A stretch of 64,000 bases of DNA, taken from an uncultured Erysipelotrichaceae bacterium (lineage in GTDB: Bacteria > Bacillota_I > Bacilli_A > RFN20 > CAG-826). The stretch lies in contig CAMVEL010000001.1 of NCBI GenBank assembly GCA_947166565.1, positions 98,823 to 162,822 on the forward strand, read 5' to 3'. Each line of letters begins with the position of its first letter. The first letter of the stretch is position 1. The notes beneath the pieces are model-generated. The model saw only the letters and a program-made list of their open reading frames with translations. It did no database searches and was not told the origin of the DNA. Of the stretch, positions 40,198-51,993 are shown one piece after another. A program made the translations under genes and the position numbers.

Positions 40198-41005
40198 CCT
40201 CACCCTTTTCAACGCGATTTCCGATTTGGTCGATACCTTCACCAACAAATGGGGCCAGTTCCGCCTTTCGGGCGGAGTCCTTTCCTCCCTTATCATCATG
40301 ACCATCATCGCCATCCTCGCGATCATCATCGGCATCCAAGCCAAAGTCACAGACCCCTTGAAGAAGCCGAAGGGATTATTGAAACTCGCCGAAATCTTCG
40401 TCGAATGGTTGGAGAACTGGACCGCCGATACGATGGGCATAACCAAAGGCAGCATGTGGCCTGGCTATTTCATGGGCCTATTCACCTATTTGTTCGTTTC
40501 CTTCATCTGGGGCATAACGGGCATGCATACCGTCATCGACGTTTTGCTAATACCGTTGAGTTTGGCAATCGTCATGTTCATCCTCATCCAAGTTACGGGC
40601 CTTCGTTATCAAAAGGGCCGTTATTTCCATCGTTATATCGAGCCCCTTATCCCTTGGCTTCCAATCAACCTCATCACAATGTGGACCCCGATCATCTCGA
40701 CTTCCCTTCGTATGTTCGGTAACGCCATCGCCGGTTCGATCATCCTTGCTATCGTCGATTGGGCGTTACAAGGCCTTTCGGTAACCATTTTCTCCGGCAT
40801 GGGCGATTGGGGACGCGTATTCTTAAGCCCCGTCGTCCTCGCCGTCTTGAATCTATATTTCTCTTTATTCTCAGGGTATGTGCAGACCCTTGTATTCTGC
40901 TCCCTTAACGCCGTCTGGATTGGACAGGAGATCCCTGCCATTGAGACGATGAATGAGGAACAACAGGTCGTTCGCTCCCCTAAGAATGAGGCATTGACCC
41001 AATAA
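40190..41005 (+). CDS. atpB: ATP synthase subunit a
   Basis: A 271-residue integral membrane subunit forming the ion half-channels against the c ring. The essential Arg lies in TSLRMFGNAIAGSIILAI near residue 180. The acidic residue that often follows the AG in other bacteria is Ser here. LFSGYVQTLVFCSLNAVWIG is the last channel helix. ATG at 40190 with GAGGAGG upstream, inside the end of atpI; the GTG five codons earlier is rejected. Confidence 0.95.
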   Translation: MNNLTLFNAISDLVDTFTNKWGQFRLSGGVLSSLIIMTIIAILAIIIGIQAKVTDPLKKPKGLLKLAEIFVEWLENWTADTMGITKGSMWPGYFMGLFTYLFVSFIWGITGMHTVIDVLLIPLSLAIVMFILIQVTGLRYQKGRYFHRYIEPLIPWLPINLITMWTPIISTSLRMFGNAIAGSIILAIVDWALQGLSVTIFSGMGDWGRVFLSPVVLAVLNLYFSLFSGYVQTLVFCSLNAVWIGQEIPAIETMNEEQQVVRSPKNEALTQ

Positions 41006-41030
41006 AAACCATTAATTAGGAGGTAATTTT

Positions 41031-41297
41031 ATGGGATTTCTAGCTAATATGGCCCAGATCTTCTTGGCCGCCGACCAAGCCGGACTCGCCGCTATCGGCG
41101 CCGGTCTCGCCGTCTGCATGGGCACCTTCTCCTCAATCGGAGAATCGAGGATCGCCTGCCACGCAATCGACGGTATGGTCCGCAACCCCGAGATGGCCAA
41201 GAACCTTCGCTCGACGATGATCCTTGCGATCGCGCTTGACGAATCAACCGCGATTTACGCATTCGTCATCGCAATTCTCATCCTCTTCGTCTTATAA
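41031..41297 (+). CDS. atpE: ATP synthase subunit c, Na+-type with two carboxylates
   Basis: An 88-residue two-helix proteolipid of the rotor ring. Ungapped comparison with Na+-type c subunits places the ion-binding Glu at residue 71 in DESTAIY, with Ser72, Thr73 and Tyr76, the ES-T..Y signature of Na+ coordination. In helix 1, IGES puts Glu38 where Ilyobacter has Gln32, as in the two-carboxylate Fusobacterium-type ring. Asp70 next to Glu71 is unusual. The loop RNPE is normal. AGGAGG precedes the ATG. Na+ rather than H+ coupling is inferred. Confidence 0.93.
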   Translation: MGFLANMAQIFLAADQAGLAAIGAGLAVCMGTFSSIGESRIACHAIDGMVRNPEMAKNLRSTMILAIALDESTAIYAFVIAILILFVL

Positions 41298-41311
41298 GGA
41301 CATTACGGACG

Positions 41312-41893
41312 ATGATCCCCAACCTGACAAAAAGTCTATTCGCGATTTTCGCGAGTTCGGGGGAAGGCGCGGTCGACAAGGACGATTTGGTAAGCAAACT
41401 CTTCCCAACCAACCCTTGGGACGTGGTCATCCAAATCTCGGCCTTCGTCATCTTGCTCCTCATCGTTTTCTTTATCGCGTATAAGCCCGTAAGAAAGCTT
41501 TTGCAACAAAGAAGCGAATACGTTGAGGGACAGATAACTTCCGCGGAAGAGGCCAATAAAGTGGCCCAAGCCGCCGCTTCCAAAAAAGAAGAAACGATAG
41601 AGGAAGGCAAAAAGGAAGCCGCCCGTATCGTTAAGGAAGCCAAGGAAGAAGCCTCGAAGGAGGCAACGCGCATCATCGCCGAAGCCAAGGATGAAGCGAC
41701 GAAACGCAGGATTCGCGCGGACGAAGAAATCGAAGAGGCCAAGGAAGCCTCTTTGCAGGAGGTCAAGGAGAACATTGTCGATGTTGCTCTCGCCGCTTCC
41801 AGCAAAGTCCTCGAAAGAGAGGTCTCCAAGGAAGATAACGAACGCCTCATATCCGATTTCGTCGATTCCGTTTATCGCGGTGAGGAGGAGTAA
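41312..41893 (+). CDS. atpF: ATP synthase subunit b
   Basis: A 193-residue peripheral-stalk subunit: one membrane helix (VIQISAFVILLLIVFFIAYKPV) near residues 40-60 and a long Ala/Glu/Lys coiled coil (for example KKEAARIVKEAKEEASKEA). It has an N-terminal extension of about 35 residues before the membrane helix. Second b-type subunit is absent, so a homodimer is expected. Confidence 0.93.
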   Translation: MIPNLTKSLFAIFASSGEGAVDKDDLVSKLFPTNPWDVVIQISAFVILLLIVFFIAYKPVRKLLQQRSEYVEGQITSAEEANKVAQAAASKKEETIEEGKKEAARIVKEAKEEASKEATRIIAEAKDEATKRRIRADEEIEEAKEASLQEVKENIVDVALAASSKVLEREVSKEDNERLISDFVDSVYRGEEE

Positions 41894-41896
41894 AAG

Positions 41897-42421
41897 ATGG
41901 ATGAGCTTTCCTCCAATTACGCAACCGCGTTATTCTCTCTAGTCGGCAAGGAAGAGGCCCCGCGCTATCTTCCCAAACTCGAGGAATTCGCCTCGCTTCT
42001 CCATGAGAACGACCTTTTGAATCGCGCCCTATGCTCCTATTCGCTAGGCAAAAAGGAAAAGGAAGGACTCTTGGAATCCGCCCTTGGTAAGGAAAGACTC
42101 CCCCATTTGCTCGACTTCCTAAAAGTCGTGCTCTCCCATCATCGTATGCGCCACCTAGACGCGATCATCGCTTCCTACCGAAGCCTTGTGAACGAGTCGA
42201 TCGGCGTGAAGGAAGGGATATGCTACACGCCCTTCCCCTTAGAGAAAGCCAAACTCCAGCAAATCGAAAAGGCCTTCGAGAAACGTTTGAACTCAAAGGT
42301 CCATCTCATCAACCGCGTCGATGAAAACCTCCTTGGAGGGGTAAAGGTCGCCCTTGATGGCAAAGTCTATGACGGAAGCCTTCGTTCGAGACTGCAGGAA
42401 CTTGGCAAAAACCTGAAATAA
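41897..42421 (+). CDS. atpH: ATP synthase subunit delta
   Basis: A 174-residue OSCP/delta subunit that links the b stalk to the F1 head. SNYATALFSLVGKEEA at the N-terminus and VDENLLGGVKVALDGKVYDGSLRSRLQEL at the C-terminus are family signatures. Three bases after atpF, 12 before atpA; order b-delta-alpha is standard. Confidence 0.93.
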   Translation: MDELSSNYATALFSLVGKEEAPRYLPKLEEFASLLHENDLLNRALCSYSLGKKEKEGLLESALGKERLPHLLDFLKVVLSHHRMRHLDAIIASYRSLVNESIGVKEGICYTPFPLEKAKLQQIEKAFEKRLNSKVHLINRVDENLLGGVKVALDGKVYDGSLRSRLQELGKNLK

Positions 42422-42433
42422 GGAGGGAATATT

Positions 42434-43939
42434 ATGAAGATAGATTCCAGCGAGATCACCTCATTGCTCAAAGCCCAAATCGCTGGGTATGAAGGCAAAT
42501 TGGAAACGGATGACGTCGGTACGGTCATATCCGTAGGCGACGGCATTGCCCTTTGCTATGGCCTTGATAAGGCGATGCTCGGCGAATTGCTCGTTTTCCC
42601 TCACGATGTCTATGGCATGGTCATGAACCTTGATTCGGATGATGTCGGAGCCGTCCTCCTAGGTTCCGATAGGCTCATTTCCGAAGGCGATACGGTCAAA
42701 CGCACCCACCGTGTTGTTGAGGTCCCCGTCGGTGACGCTCTCCTTGGAAGAGTAGTCAATTCCTTGGGCCAGCCAATTGATAACAATACCCCAATAAAGA
42801 CTACACGTACCCGCCCAATTGAACGTATTGCCCCTGGGGTCATGACTAGGAAATCCGTCGATACCCCTCTTGAAACCGGCATTAAGGCAATCGACGCCAT
42901 GATTCCTATTGGAAGAGGTCAACGCGAACTTATCATCGGCGATAGGCAAACCGGGAAAACCGCGATTGCCCTAGATACCATCATCAACCAAAAGGATAAG
43001 AACGTTAAATGCGTCTATGTCGCGATCGGTCAGAAGAATTCCTCCGTCGCTTCCTTGGTCGATAAATTGAAGAACATGGGCTGCATGGATTATGTGACCG
43101 TCGTCAGCGCCTCCGCTTCCGAATCCGCCCCGCTTCAATATATCGCCCCCTTCGCTGGTATGGCAATCGCCGAGGAATGGATGGAAAAAGGCGAGGACGT
43201 CCTCATCGTTTTCGACGATTTATCAAAGCACGCCGTCGCTTATCGTACCCTTGCCTTGCTACTAAAAAGGGCCCCAGGACGCGAAGCCTATCCCGGCGAT
43301 ATCTTCTATCTCCATTCGCGCCTTCTTGAGAGGGCATGCCGTTTATCCAAGGATTTCGGTGGAGGCTCAATCACCGCCTTGCCGATTATCGAAACCCAGG
43401 CTGGCGATATCTCCGCCTATATTCCAACTAACGTCATTTCCATCACGGACGGTCAGATATTCCTCCTCGTCGATTATTTCAACGAAGGCCAAAGGCCCGC
43501 CATCGATTCCGGCTTCTCCGTTAGCCGTGTCGGTGGAGCGGCCCAAACCAAGGCCATGAAGGCGGTCGCCCGTTCATTGAAGATCGAATTAGCCAATTAC
43601 CGCGAGATGCTTTCCTTCTCACAGTTTGGCAGCGATCTTGATCCCGCAACCAAAAAGATCCTCACCCACGGGGCCATCTTGATGGAAACGCTCAAGCAAA
43701 AGCAATATAACCCCTATCCGTTATGGAAACAGGTTTTCGAGCTCTTCGCCGTTCAGCAGAATTACCTCGATAACCTCCAGAAGAAGGAGGTCCGCCCCTT
43801 CTTGGACGAACTCAACGAATACGCTTACGCCCGCAGGAAAGAGGTCTTTGATGAAATCCAAGCCTCCGGGCAACTTAGCGATGACCAGAAGGAGATTCTC
43901 CGCGGAGTGATCGAATCCTTCATCGCCGAAAGGAAATAA
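42434..43939 (+). CDS. atpA: ATP synthase subunit alpha
   Basis: A 501-residue F1 subunit, non-catalytic nucleotide sites. [15 protein letters not shown] near residue 170 is the P-loop, [19 protein letters not shown] follows, and [16 protein letters not shown] is the conserved C-terminal signature. N-terminal beta barrel begins [22 protein letters not shown] precedes the ATG. Confidence 0.98.
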   Translation: MKIDSSEITSLLKAQIAGYEGKLETDDVGTVISVGDGIALCYGLDKAMLGELLVFPHDVYGMVMNLDSDDVGAVLLGSDRLISEGDTVKRTHRVVEVPVGDALLGRVVNSLGQPIDNNTPIKTTRTRPIERIAPGVMTRKSVDTPLETGIKAIDAMIPIGRGQRELIIGDRQTGKTAIALDTIINQKDKNVKCVYVAIGQKNSSVASLVDKLKNMGCMDYVTVVSASASESAPLQYIAPFAGMAIAEEWMEKGEDVLIVFDDLSKHAVAYRTLALLLKRAPGREAYPGDIFYLHSRLLERACRLSKDFGGGSITALPIIETQAGDISAYIPTNVISITDGQIFLLVDYFNEGQRPAIDSGFSVSRVGGAAQTKAMKAVARSLKIELANYREMLSFSQFGSDLDPATKKILTHGAILMETLKQKQYNPYPLWKQVFELFAVQQNYLDNLQKKEVRPFLDELNEYAYARRKEVFDEIQASGQLSDDQKEILRGVIESFIAERK

Positions 43940-43953
43940 GTTAAGGAGAAAGA

Positions 43954-46666
<2,713 letters not shown>

Positions 46667-46667
46667 A

Positions 46668-47891
46668 ATGAATTTCGTCTTCATCTCGCCGAACTTCCCG
46701 GTTCGTTATTTCAAGTGGGTGGAAGCCCTCAAAAACCATGGAGTCAACGTCCTCGGAATCGGGGACACCCCATATTACAACTGCCACGAGAGGCTGAAGA
46801 AGGCCTTGAAGGAATATTATTATGTTCCGGACATGAGCGATTTCGAGGCCATGAAAGCCGCGGTTTCCTATTATGTCTCCAAATACGGGAAGATCGACTT
46901 TATCGAAAGCGACAACGAGTGGTGGCTGACCCTCGATGCTAGATTACGTCAAGAATTCGGGGTCAACACCGGTTTCCTTCCTTGTCAGATGGATGCCATC
47001 AAAGCCAAATCCGCGATGAAGGAATATTTCGTTAAAGGCGGCGCCAAAGTCAGCCGTTATATCCTTGTCGATGGCCCGGCGGATTTGGAGAAAGCCAAGG
47101 AATTTATCAGGTCTGTCGGCTATCCTGTCTTCGTTAAGCCCAATGTTGGTGTCGGGGCCTCCGATAGCTTCAAAATCAAAGATGAGGATGCCCTTAACGC
47201 CTTCCTTTCCAAGCAGCTTATCGAAACCTATATCATGGAGGAATTCATCGAAGGCTTCATCGTCTCTTACGATGGCGTCTGCGATATCGATTCCAACGTG
47301 GTGTTTGCTACAAGCGACCATTTCCCAACGCCAATCGACCAAATCGTCAACGGGGCGATGGATATCATTTATTACAATAACCCATTCTCCTTGCCTTTCC
47401 ATGATATCGACGGTGAGGCCTTCGAAAAACTCGGTAGGTCCGTCGTTAAGGCCTTCGGTATCAGCAAGAGGTTCTTCCATATCGAATTCTTCGTCCTTAC
47501 CAAAGACAAAGAAGGACTAGGAAAGAAGGGCCAATTCATCGGCCTTGAATGCAACATGAGACCTCCAGGAGGCTATACCCCTGACCTTATCGACTACGCG
47601 AATTCCATTTCCTGTTACGAGCTGTACGCGGACGTCATCTGCTATAACGAGTCGAGGCAGGACCTGAACAAAGAGAAATTCTATGCCTTCGCGGTCAGCC
47701 GCAGGAACGGAGTCGATTACGTCCATTCCGAAAAGGAAATCGATGAAAAATACGGATCGGTTATCTGCATGAAGGGTAGATATCCCGCCCATATCGCCGT
47801 AGCGATGGGCGATAATTATTTCTACGCAAGATTCAAAGACTTCAAAGAAGGCGAGGAATTCGCCTCCTTCCTCTCCGCAAGGAAAGCCTAA
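46668..47891 (+). CDS. ATP-grasp enzyme of unknown substrate
   Basis: A 407-residue ATP-grasp ligase. Nucleotide-binding Lys and loop appear in FIRSVGYPVFVKPNVGVGASDSF near residue 150, YIMEEFIEGFIVSYDG near 190, and metal ligands in FHIEFFVL and FIGLECNMRPPGG near 270-305. Such enzymes join a carboxylate to an amine or thiol through an acyl phosphate. It starts 2 bases after the atpC stop, before the operon terminator, so it is co-transcribed with the ATP synthase, which is not a usual arrangement. A role in amino acid or cofactor ligation is inferred; substrate unknown. Confidence 0.85.
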   Translation: MNFVFISPNFPVRYFKWVEALKNHGVNVLGIGDTPYYNCHERLKKALKEYYYVPDMSDFEAMKAAVSYYVSKYGKIDFIESDNEWWLTLDARLRQEFGVNTGFLPCQMDAIKAKSAMKEYFVKGGAKVSRYILVDGPADLEKAKEFIRSVGYPVFVKPNVGVGASDSFKIKDEDALNAFLSKQLIETYIMEEFIEGFIVSYDGVCDIDSNVVFATSDHFPTPIDQIVNGAMDIIYYNNPFSLPFHDIDGEAFEKLGRSVVKAFGISKRFFHIEFFVLTKDKEGLGKKGQFIGLECNMRPPGGYTPDLIDYANSISCYELYADVICYNESRQDLNKEKFYAFAVSRRNGVDYVHSEKEIDEKYGSVICMKGRYPAHIAVAMGDNYFYARFKDFKEGEEFASFLSARKA

Positions 47892-47899
47892 TAGGATTT

Positions 47900-47924
47900 A
47901 AGGGGCCTATGAAGCCCCTTTTCT
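47900..47924 (+). terminator. Terminator of the ATP synthase operon
   Basis: AAGGGGC / GCCCCTT perfect 7-base stem with CTATGAA loop and TTCTT after it. Confidence 0.85.
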
Positions 47925-48649
47925 TATGCGTTTTCGCTCACTTTGATTAGGGCTCCGTCCTTATTCTCATAGAAGCCTTCTTCAAGGTCATAATTTTCGA
48001 GAAGGGCGAATTCCCCTTTGATGTTATCGCGATATTTATCGTTAAAAGTTTTTAGGGAATTCGAATACACGTATCCCTTATTTTTCTTTTCTCCCAAATA
48101 AGAAGTGAACTTCGAGGAATCATGAAACCTCACTAAATCCCCGTGGTGCATGTTCTCGTTTATATAGGAAACGACCGCGGAAGAAGTAGCGGAATGCCCC
48201 GTAAAAGGCATTATCTGGAAACTCTCTTTGCTGATACGGAAAGAATAGGGGAATTTTGTGGTGAAGACCCCTTTTAGGGAAGGGAATTCCATTTCGATTT
48301 TGTTTAGGGCTTCCGTGACAAAGGAAGAAGTAGACAAAGTCTCCGCGTGGATCATGTAAGCCTCGATTTTGGTTTCCATGATCGCTTTAGCGAATTTTGG
48401 CTCTAATTCTTGGCAATGGCCGCAATCTCCGGCGGCTATAACTAGATATACGGTCTCACCATCCCTTAATCGTTCGATTACCCTATCCCCGTTATCGTAG
48501 ATGCAAGTGGAGGAATAGGTGTATTCGCTTACCCCAATTAAATCGCCATTGCGGAAGACGACGGGGCTGTTTGGATTGATGGGAGAACTTCCACAGGAAA
48601 AAAGAATTGGGACAAGGACTAGTAGTTTTCTGACCGCGGTTTTCTTCAT
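47924..48649 (-). CDS. Thioredoxin-like lipoprotein
   Basis: A 241-residue protein with a lipoprotein signal (KLLVLVPILFSC, lipobox near residue 19) and a thioredoxin-like domain whose active site is AAGDCGHCQELEPKFAKA (CGHC, as in protein disulfide isomerases and TlpA-like proteins). The rest is unusual for thioredoxins and about twice their length. It would face outside and could handle extracellular disulfides or hydrogen peroxide-type substrates. Start set at the ATG at 48649, where the signal peptide begins KKTAVRK. It converges on the ATP synthase operon terminator. Confidence 0.8.
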   Translation of the reverse strand: MKKTAVRKLLVLVPILFSCGSSPINPNSPVVFRNGDLIGVSEYTYSSTCIYDNGDRVIERLRDGETVYLVIAAGDCGHCQELEPKFAKAIMETKIEAYMIHAETLSTSSFVTEALNKIEMEFPSLKGVFTTKFPYSFRISKESFQIMPFTGHSATSSAVVSYINENMHHGDLVRFHDSSKFTSYLGEKKNKGYVYSNSLKTFNDKYRDNIKGEFALLENYDLEEGFYENKDGALIKVSENA

Positions 48650-48765
48650 CGGCAAGATTATACATTTTTCCAAATAAGGAAAAAACTAGCCTAATTTACG
48701 CGAATTGCCTTCCCCGAAACCCTTGGTTTATAGGATAATTACATCAACAAGGAGATGAACCGATT

Positions 48766-49302
48766 ATGAATATCCTACACACCGTCAACGAAAACGAAAT
48801 CACCCCTGAGCATTTTCTAGCCTGCATCGAAATCCCCGCTGGCTCATCCTGCAAATACGAAATGGACGAGCATTCCGGTGCTTTAAAGCTTGATAGGATC
48901 CTTTATACCGCTACCCACTATCCTCAGAATTACGGATTCATCCCCAAAACCTGGGGACTTGACGATGACCCCCTCGATGTTTTGGTTATCACCTCTTGCC
49001 CGGTTGTTCCTTTAGCGCTTGTCCGCGCTTATCCAATTGGTATCCTCTCGATGATCGATTCAGGCAAAGTCGATGAGAAGATCATCGCCATTTGCCAAGA
49101 CGATCCCTTCTATAACGAATTCAAGGATATCAAGGATCTCCCACAGCATATCCTCCAGGAAATCCGCCATTTCTTCACCGTCTACAAACAGCTTGAACAC
49201 GGCAAAGAAACCGTAATCGAAGGCATCCATGGCGCCGAAAAAGCCAAGGACACCATCCTAAAAGGTAAGAAACGTTACCATGAGAAATTCCCAGAAAGGT
49301 AA
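48766..49302 (+). CDS. ppa: Soluble inorganic pyrophosphatase, family I
   Basis: A 178-residue family I pyrophosphatase: FLACIEIPAGSSCKYEMDE, YPQNYGFIPKTWGLDDDPLDVLVI (the DDDPLD metal site) and the later DDPFYNEFKDIKDLP are intact. It hydrolyses PPi to phosphate. In a cell with PPi-dependent phosphofructokinase this competes for PPi, so regulation or pool separation is implied. AAGGAG precedes the ATG. The next gene starts inside its 3' end. Confidence 0.95.
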   Translation: MNILHTVNENEITPEHFLACIEIPAGSSCKYEMDEHSGALKLDRILYTATHYPQNYGFIPKTWGLDDDPLDVLVITSCPVVPLALVRAYPIGILSMIDSGKVDEKIIAICQDDPFYNEFKDIKDLPQHILQEIRHFFTVYKQLEHGKETVIEGIHGAEKAKDTILKGKKRYHEKFPER

Positions 49303-51115
49303 AGGTAAAAGACTCAAATTATTCCCCTTGATTCTTTACGTCCTTTTTGGTGCGCTCTCAAGTTTGACTATCGCGGAAAGCGCGGTTCCTTCAGGGGCTT
49401 CTGGCGATCAGTCTTGGTCGCTTGCCAAACTCATGAACGATTTACTAACCGCTATCCTCCCTCCTAAGGAACTGATAACGGTTAGCCCTTCCAAACTCGA
49501 TATCCTCTCTTCCGCCCCTAGCGCGAAATTCGGGGAGGAGACAAAAAGGATCTTCGCTGACGATGAAGCCATCATCGGCACGACGAAGATGTATACCTAC
49601 ACCTTGACTTACGATACATCCTCCGCGGATATCTATAATTCCAACGTCGAATTCAAACCCCTGATCACCCCAGGGGATAATTCCTATACCTTGACGATGA
49701 GCCCATCCACAAAAGGAGGGGTCATCCGCATCATCCCCCTTCTTGAAGGGGATTATTCCTTTTCGTTAAAGGATGCTTCAGGACATGAGAAACATATCGA
49801 TTTTCGTTCAGAACAAAGGAAAGCCCCAATAGATATCGAGACCAATGTCGATTCCTTCCAAGTCGCGATTGGGCAAAAGAAGCGTTTCCCCTTCGCCCTT
49901 GCCTTTGGCGATATGGGCGATGATTTCTTCAAGACGGGCCGCGACGATCTTTCTTTGGACCGCTATTTGGCTAGATATTATTCCCACGAGAAAGCCGTTT
50001 TCTCTTCAAGTGACCCCTCCATCTTCGAAGTGGGAGAAGGAGGCATTGTTGAAGGGAAGGCTAGCGGAAACGCCAATCTTTTGTTTAACGGAGAGATTAT
50101 TTCTAACATTGAGGTAAATGGAACCTATGTTAACGAGATTGCTTCCATCTCTTTATCGGCCTCCACGAATAAACTAGGGGTCCTCGATTACGATTATTTC
50201 TATGGCCCAGAGTTAGAGGTCCATTATTTCGATGCCATGAATAACGAAATCCACCCAACTGATCCGCAGCTTAATTTCGTTTCCTCCGACGAGTTAATCG
50301 CCAAAGTCTCCAACGGTCATTTGGAAGTAGATAAGGAAGGCCTGTATCAAGCTTTCCCTGCAGGCAAGGTTTCCGGGTATCGGAAAAAGGGCAACGTCTC
50401 CATCAAGGCCAGCCTTCTCGATAATCCAGAGATCAAGGCGAGCTTCGAGATGGTTTCGACCGATGTCTTGCCAACCGATGCCGTCTTCAATGCGACTTGC
50501 AATGGGAAACAAATCGTTGAGGGTTTTACCGCGAAAGTCGGCGATCTAATCAATGTCTCCGGTTCCTTTAACCCAAAGAACGCGAACGATAAACGAATCC
50601 ATGTTGAGGCTGATGCCACTGCCTTCAAGGTAATGAATCAAGACACTTCCTCGCCTTCTTTGCAAATCTTAAAAGACGGGAACCTCTCCTTCGATGTCTA
50701 TTCGCCGGTTTTAGGAGAAGTTAGCAAAAAGGTTTTCTCCTTAAAAGCGGAACCTCGTCCCATCGTTCCAGATAGCAAGATGAACGATTTCCATCAAATC
50801 GTCAGAAAAGGAATGGGGCACTTCACCCTCTTTGCGATCAACGGATTATTCGCGACCCTCGCCTTTATCTTGACCCTATTCGAGGATAAAAAAGGCGGAA
50901 TCGCCATTTGCTTTGGCATCTCCGCTGGCTCTGGTTTCGTTCTTGCTGGATTATCCGAACTAATCCAGGCGATTCCGGCCTTAAAGAGAGGTTCTACTTG
51001 GACCGATGTCTTCATCGATTTCTCGGGCTTTCTCTTCGCGGCTATCGTCGTTTGCCTCATCGCTTTGTTAGTCAAAACGATTGTTTGGCTAGCTAAAAGG
51101 AAGAAAGCATCCTAA
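49280..51115 (+). CDS. VanZ-like membrane protein with a large extracellular Ig-like insertion
   Basis: A 611-residue protein. Segment 1 (LFPLILYVLFGALSSLTIAES) is followed by SAVPSGASGDQSWS, like the first VanZ loop. About 430 residues of beta-rich, Ig-like sequence follow, with VFSSSDPSIFEVGEGGIVEGKASGNANLLF resembling bacterial Big-type domains. At about residue 505 VanZ resumes: FHQIVRKGMGHFTLFAINGLFATL, SGFVLAGLSELIQAIPALKRGSTWTDVFIDFSG and a last helix. So VanZ appears split by an inserted surface domain. VanZ function (teicoplanin resistance in one case) is unresolved. Overlaps ppa by 23 bases. Confidence 0.75.
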   Translation: MRNSQKGKGKRLKLFPLILYVLFGALSSLTIAESAVPSGASGDQSWSLAKLMNDLLTAILPPKELITVSPSKLDILSSAPSAKFGEETKRIFADDEAIIGTTKMYTYTLTYDTSSADIYNSNVEFKPLITPGDNSYTLTMSPSTKGGVIRIIPLLEGDYSFSLKDASGHEKHIDFRSEQRKAPIDIETNVDSFQVAIGQKKRFPFALAFGDMGDDFFKTGRDDLSLDRYLARYYSHEKAVFSSSDPSIFEVGEGGIVEGKASGNANLLFNGEIISNIEVNGTYVNEIASISLSASTNKLGVLDYDYFYGPELEVHYFDAMNNEIHPTDPQLNFVSSDELIAKVSNGHLEVDKEGLYQAFPAGKVSGYRKKGNVSIKASLLDNPEIKASFEMVSTDVLPTDAVFNATCNGKQIVEGFTAKVGDLINVSGSFNPKNANDKRIHVEADATAFKVMNQDTSSPSLQILKDGNLSFDVYSPVLGEVSKKVFSLKAEPRPIVPDSKMNDFHQIVRKGMGHFTLFAINGLFATLAFILTLFEDKKGGIAICFGISAGSGFVLAGLSELIQAIPALKRGSTWTDVFIDFSGFLFAAIVVCLIALLVKTIVWLAKRKKAS

Positions 51116-51993
51116 CGGGGATTCCCGTATTTCTTTCTGATGTTGCTTCTGATTCTCGCCATTTTCGTTTTGGCGATATCGAGGAAGGATTGTTGCATGG
51201 TTTCTAGATATCTAGCCTTGGCCCAGTAATACCAAAGGATGTCGTGAAAGGCCATGACGTCACGGACCATCTCGACTGTTTTGCAGGTCACTTTATCAAT
51301 TCCATAGTAGGCGTGTATCAATCTTTCGCATAATCCATCATCTAATTCGTTCTCTTCTAATAAGGAAGCGACATCGAAAATCTCATAATTCATCCCGGCC
51401 ATTTCGAGGTCGAGGAATTTCATACGTTTCTCTTCTTTGTCGTAAACGAGGTTTAGATTATGAAGGTCATTATGGCAGAAAACTACAGGAGAAGAGTCAA
51501 AAGCAATCTTGGCTTTGCGGATTACTTCCTCTTCATAATCCTCCCTGATGTTTTCTTGCGATAATTCACGGTAACGGAAAAGTCTTTCCACGGGGAAAAA
51601 CGGGGCGAAGTTCCCGCTTATGCGGTGGAAGCATTTAAGGGATTCGATCGCGGAAAGGTAATAACGATAGGAAGCGTCTTTCTCATCCTTAAAGACATAG
51701 GGAGGGATGTAGCGTTCGATCTTATCGCCTTTTTCGGTATCGAAGGCAAGGATTTGAGGGATAACCGATGTTTCCTTTTTCCTTAACAAAGCAATGGAAG
51801 CTTCGTATTCCCGCTTCGCGGAATAATAGGGAGAATCGACTTTGTTTGGTTTATTTAGCCTAATGACATCTTCGAGGTTAATAAGGAAAACATCGTTCGC
51901 GGTTCCTCCGCCTAAGGGCTTAATCGAAAAGACCTTCTTACGGTTAACACCCTCATAAATGAGGATTGCCCTTTCGACCGGATTCTCACTCAT
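51112..51993 (-). CDS. LicA-like choline/aminoglycoside-type kinase
   Basis: A 293-residue protein-kinase-fold phosphotransferase. IKPLGGGTANDVFLINLEDVIRL is the N-lobe, FCHNDLHNLNLVYD is the catalytic loop (HNDLHxxN) near residue 173, and FLDLEMAGMNYEIFDVASLLEE holds the metal Asp near 195. This set matches choline/ethanolamine kinases such as LicA better than aminoglycoside kinases. It would phosphorylate choline or a related alcohol for surface decoration. Overlaps the upstream rqcH by 8 bases. Confidence 0.85.
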   Translation of the reverse strand: MSENPVERAILIYEGVNRKKVFSIKPLGGGTANDVFLINLEDVIRLNKPNKVDSPYYSAKREYEASIALLRKKETSVIPQILAFDTEKGDKIERYIPPYVFKDEKDASYRYYLSAIESLKCFHRISGNFAPFFPVERLFRYRELSQENIREDYEEEVIRKAKIAFDSSPVVFCHNDLHNLNLVYDKEEKRMKFLDLEMAGMNYEIFDVASLLEENELDDGLCERLIHAYYGIDKVTCKTVEMVRDVMAFHDILWYYWAKARYLETMQQSFLDIAKTKMARIRSNIRKKYGNPR

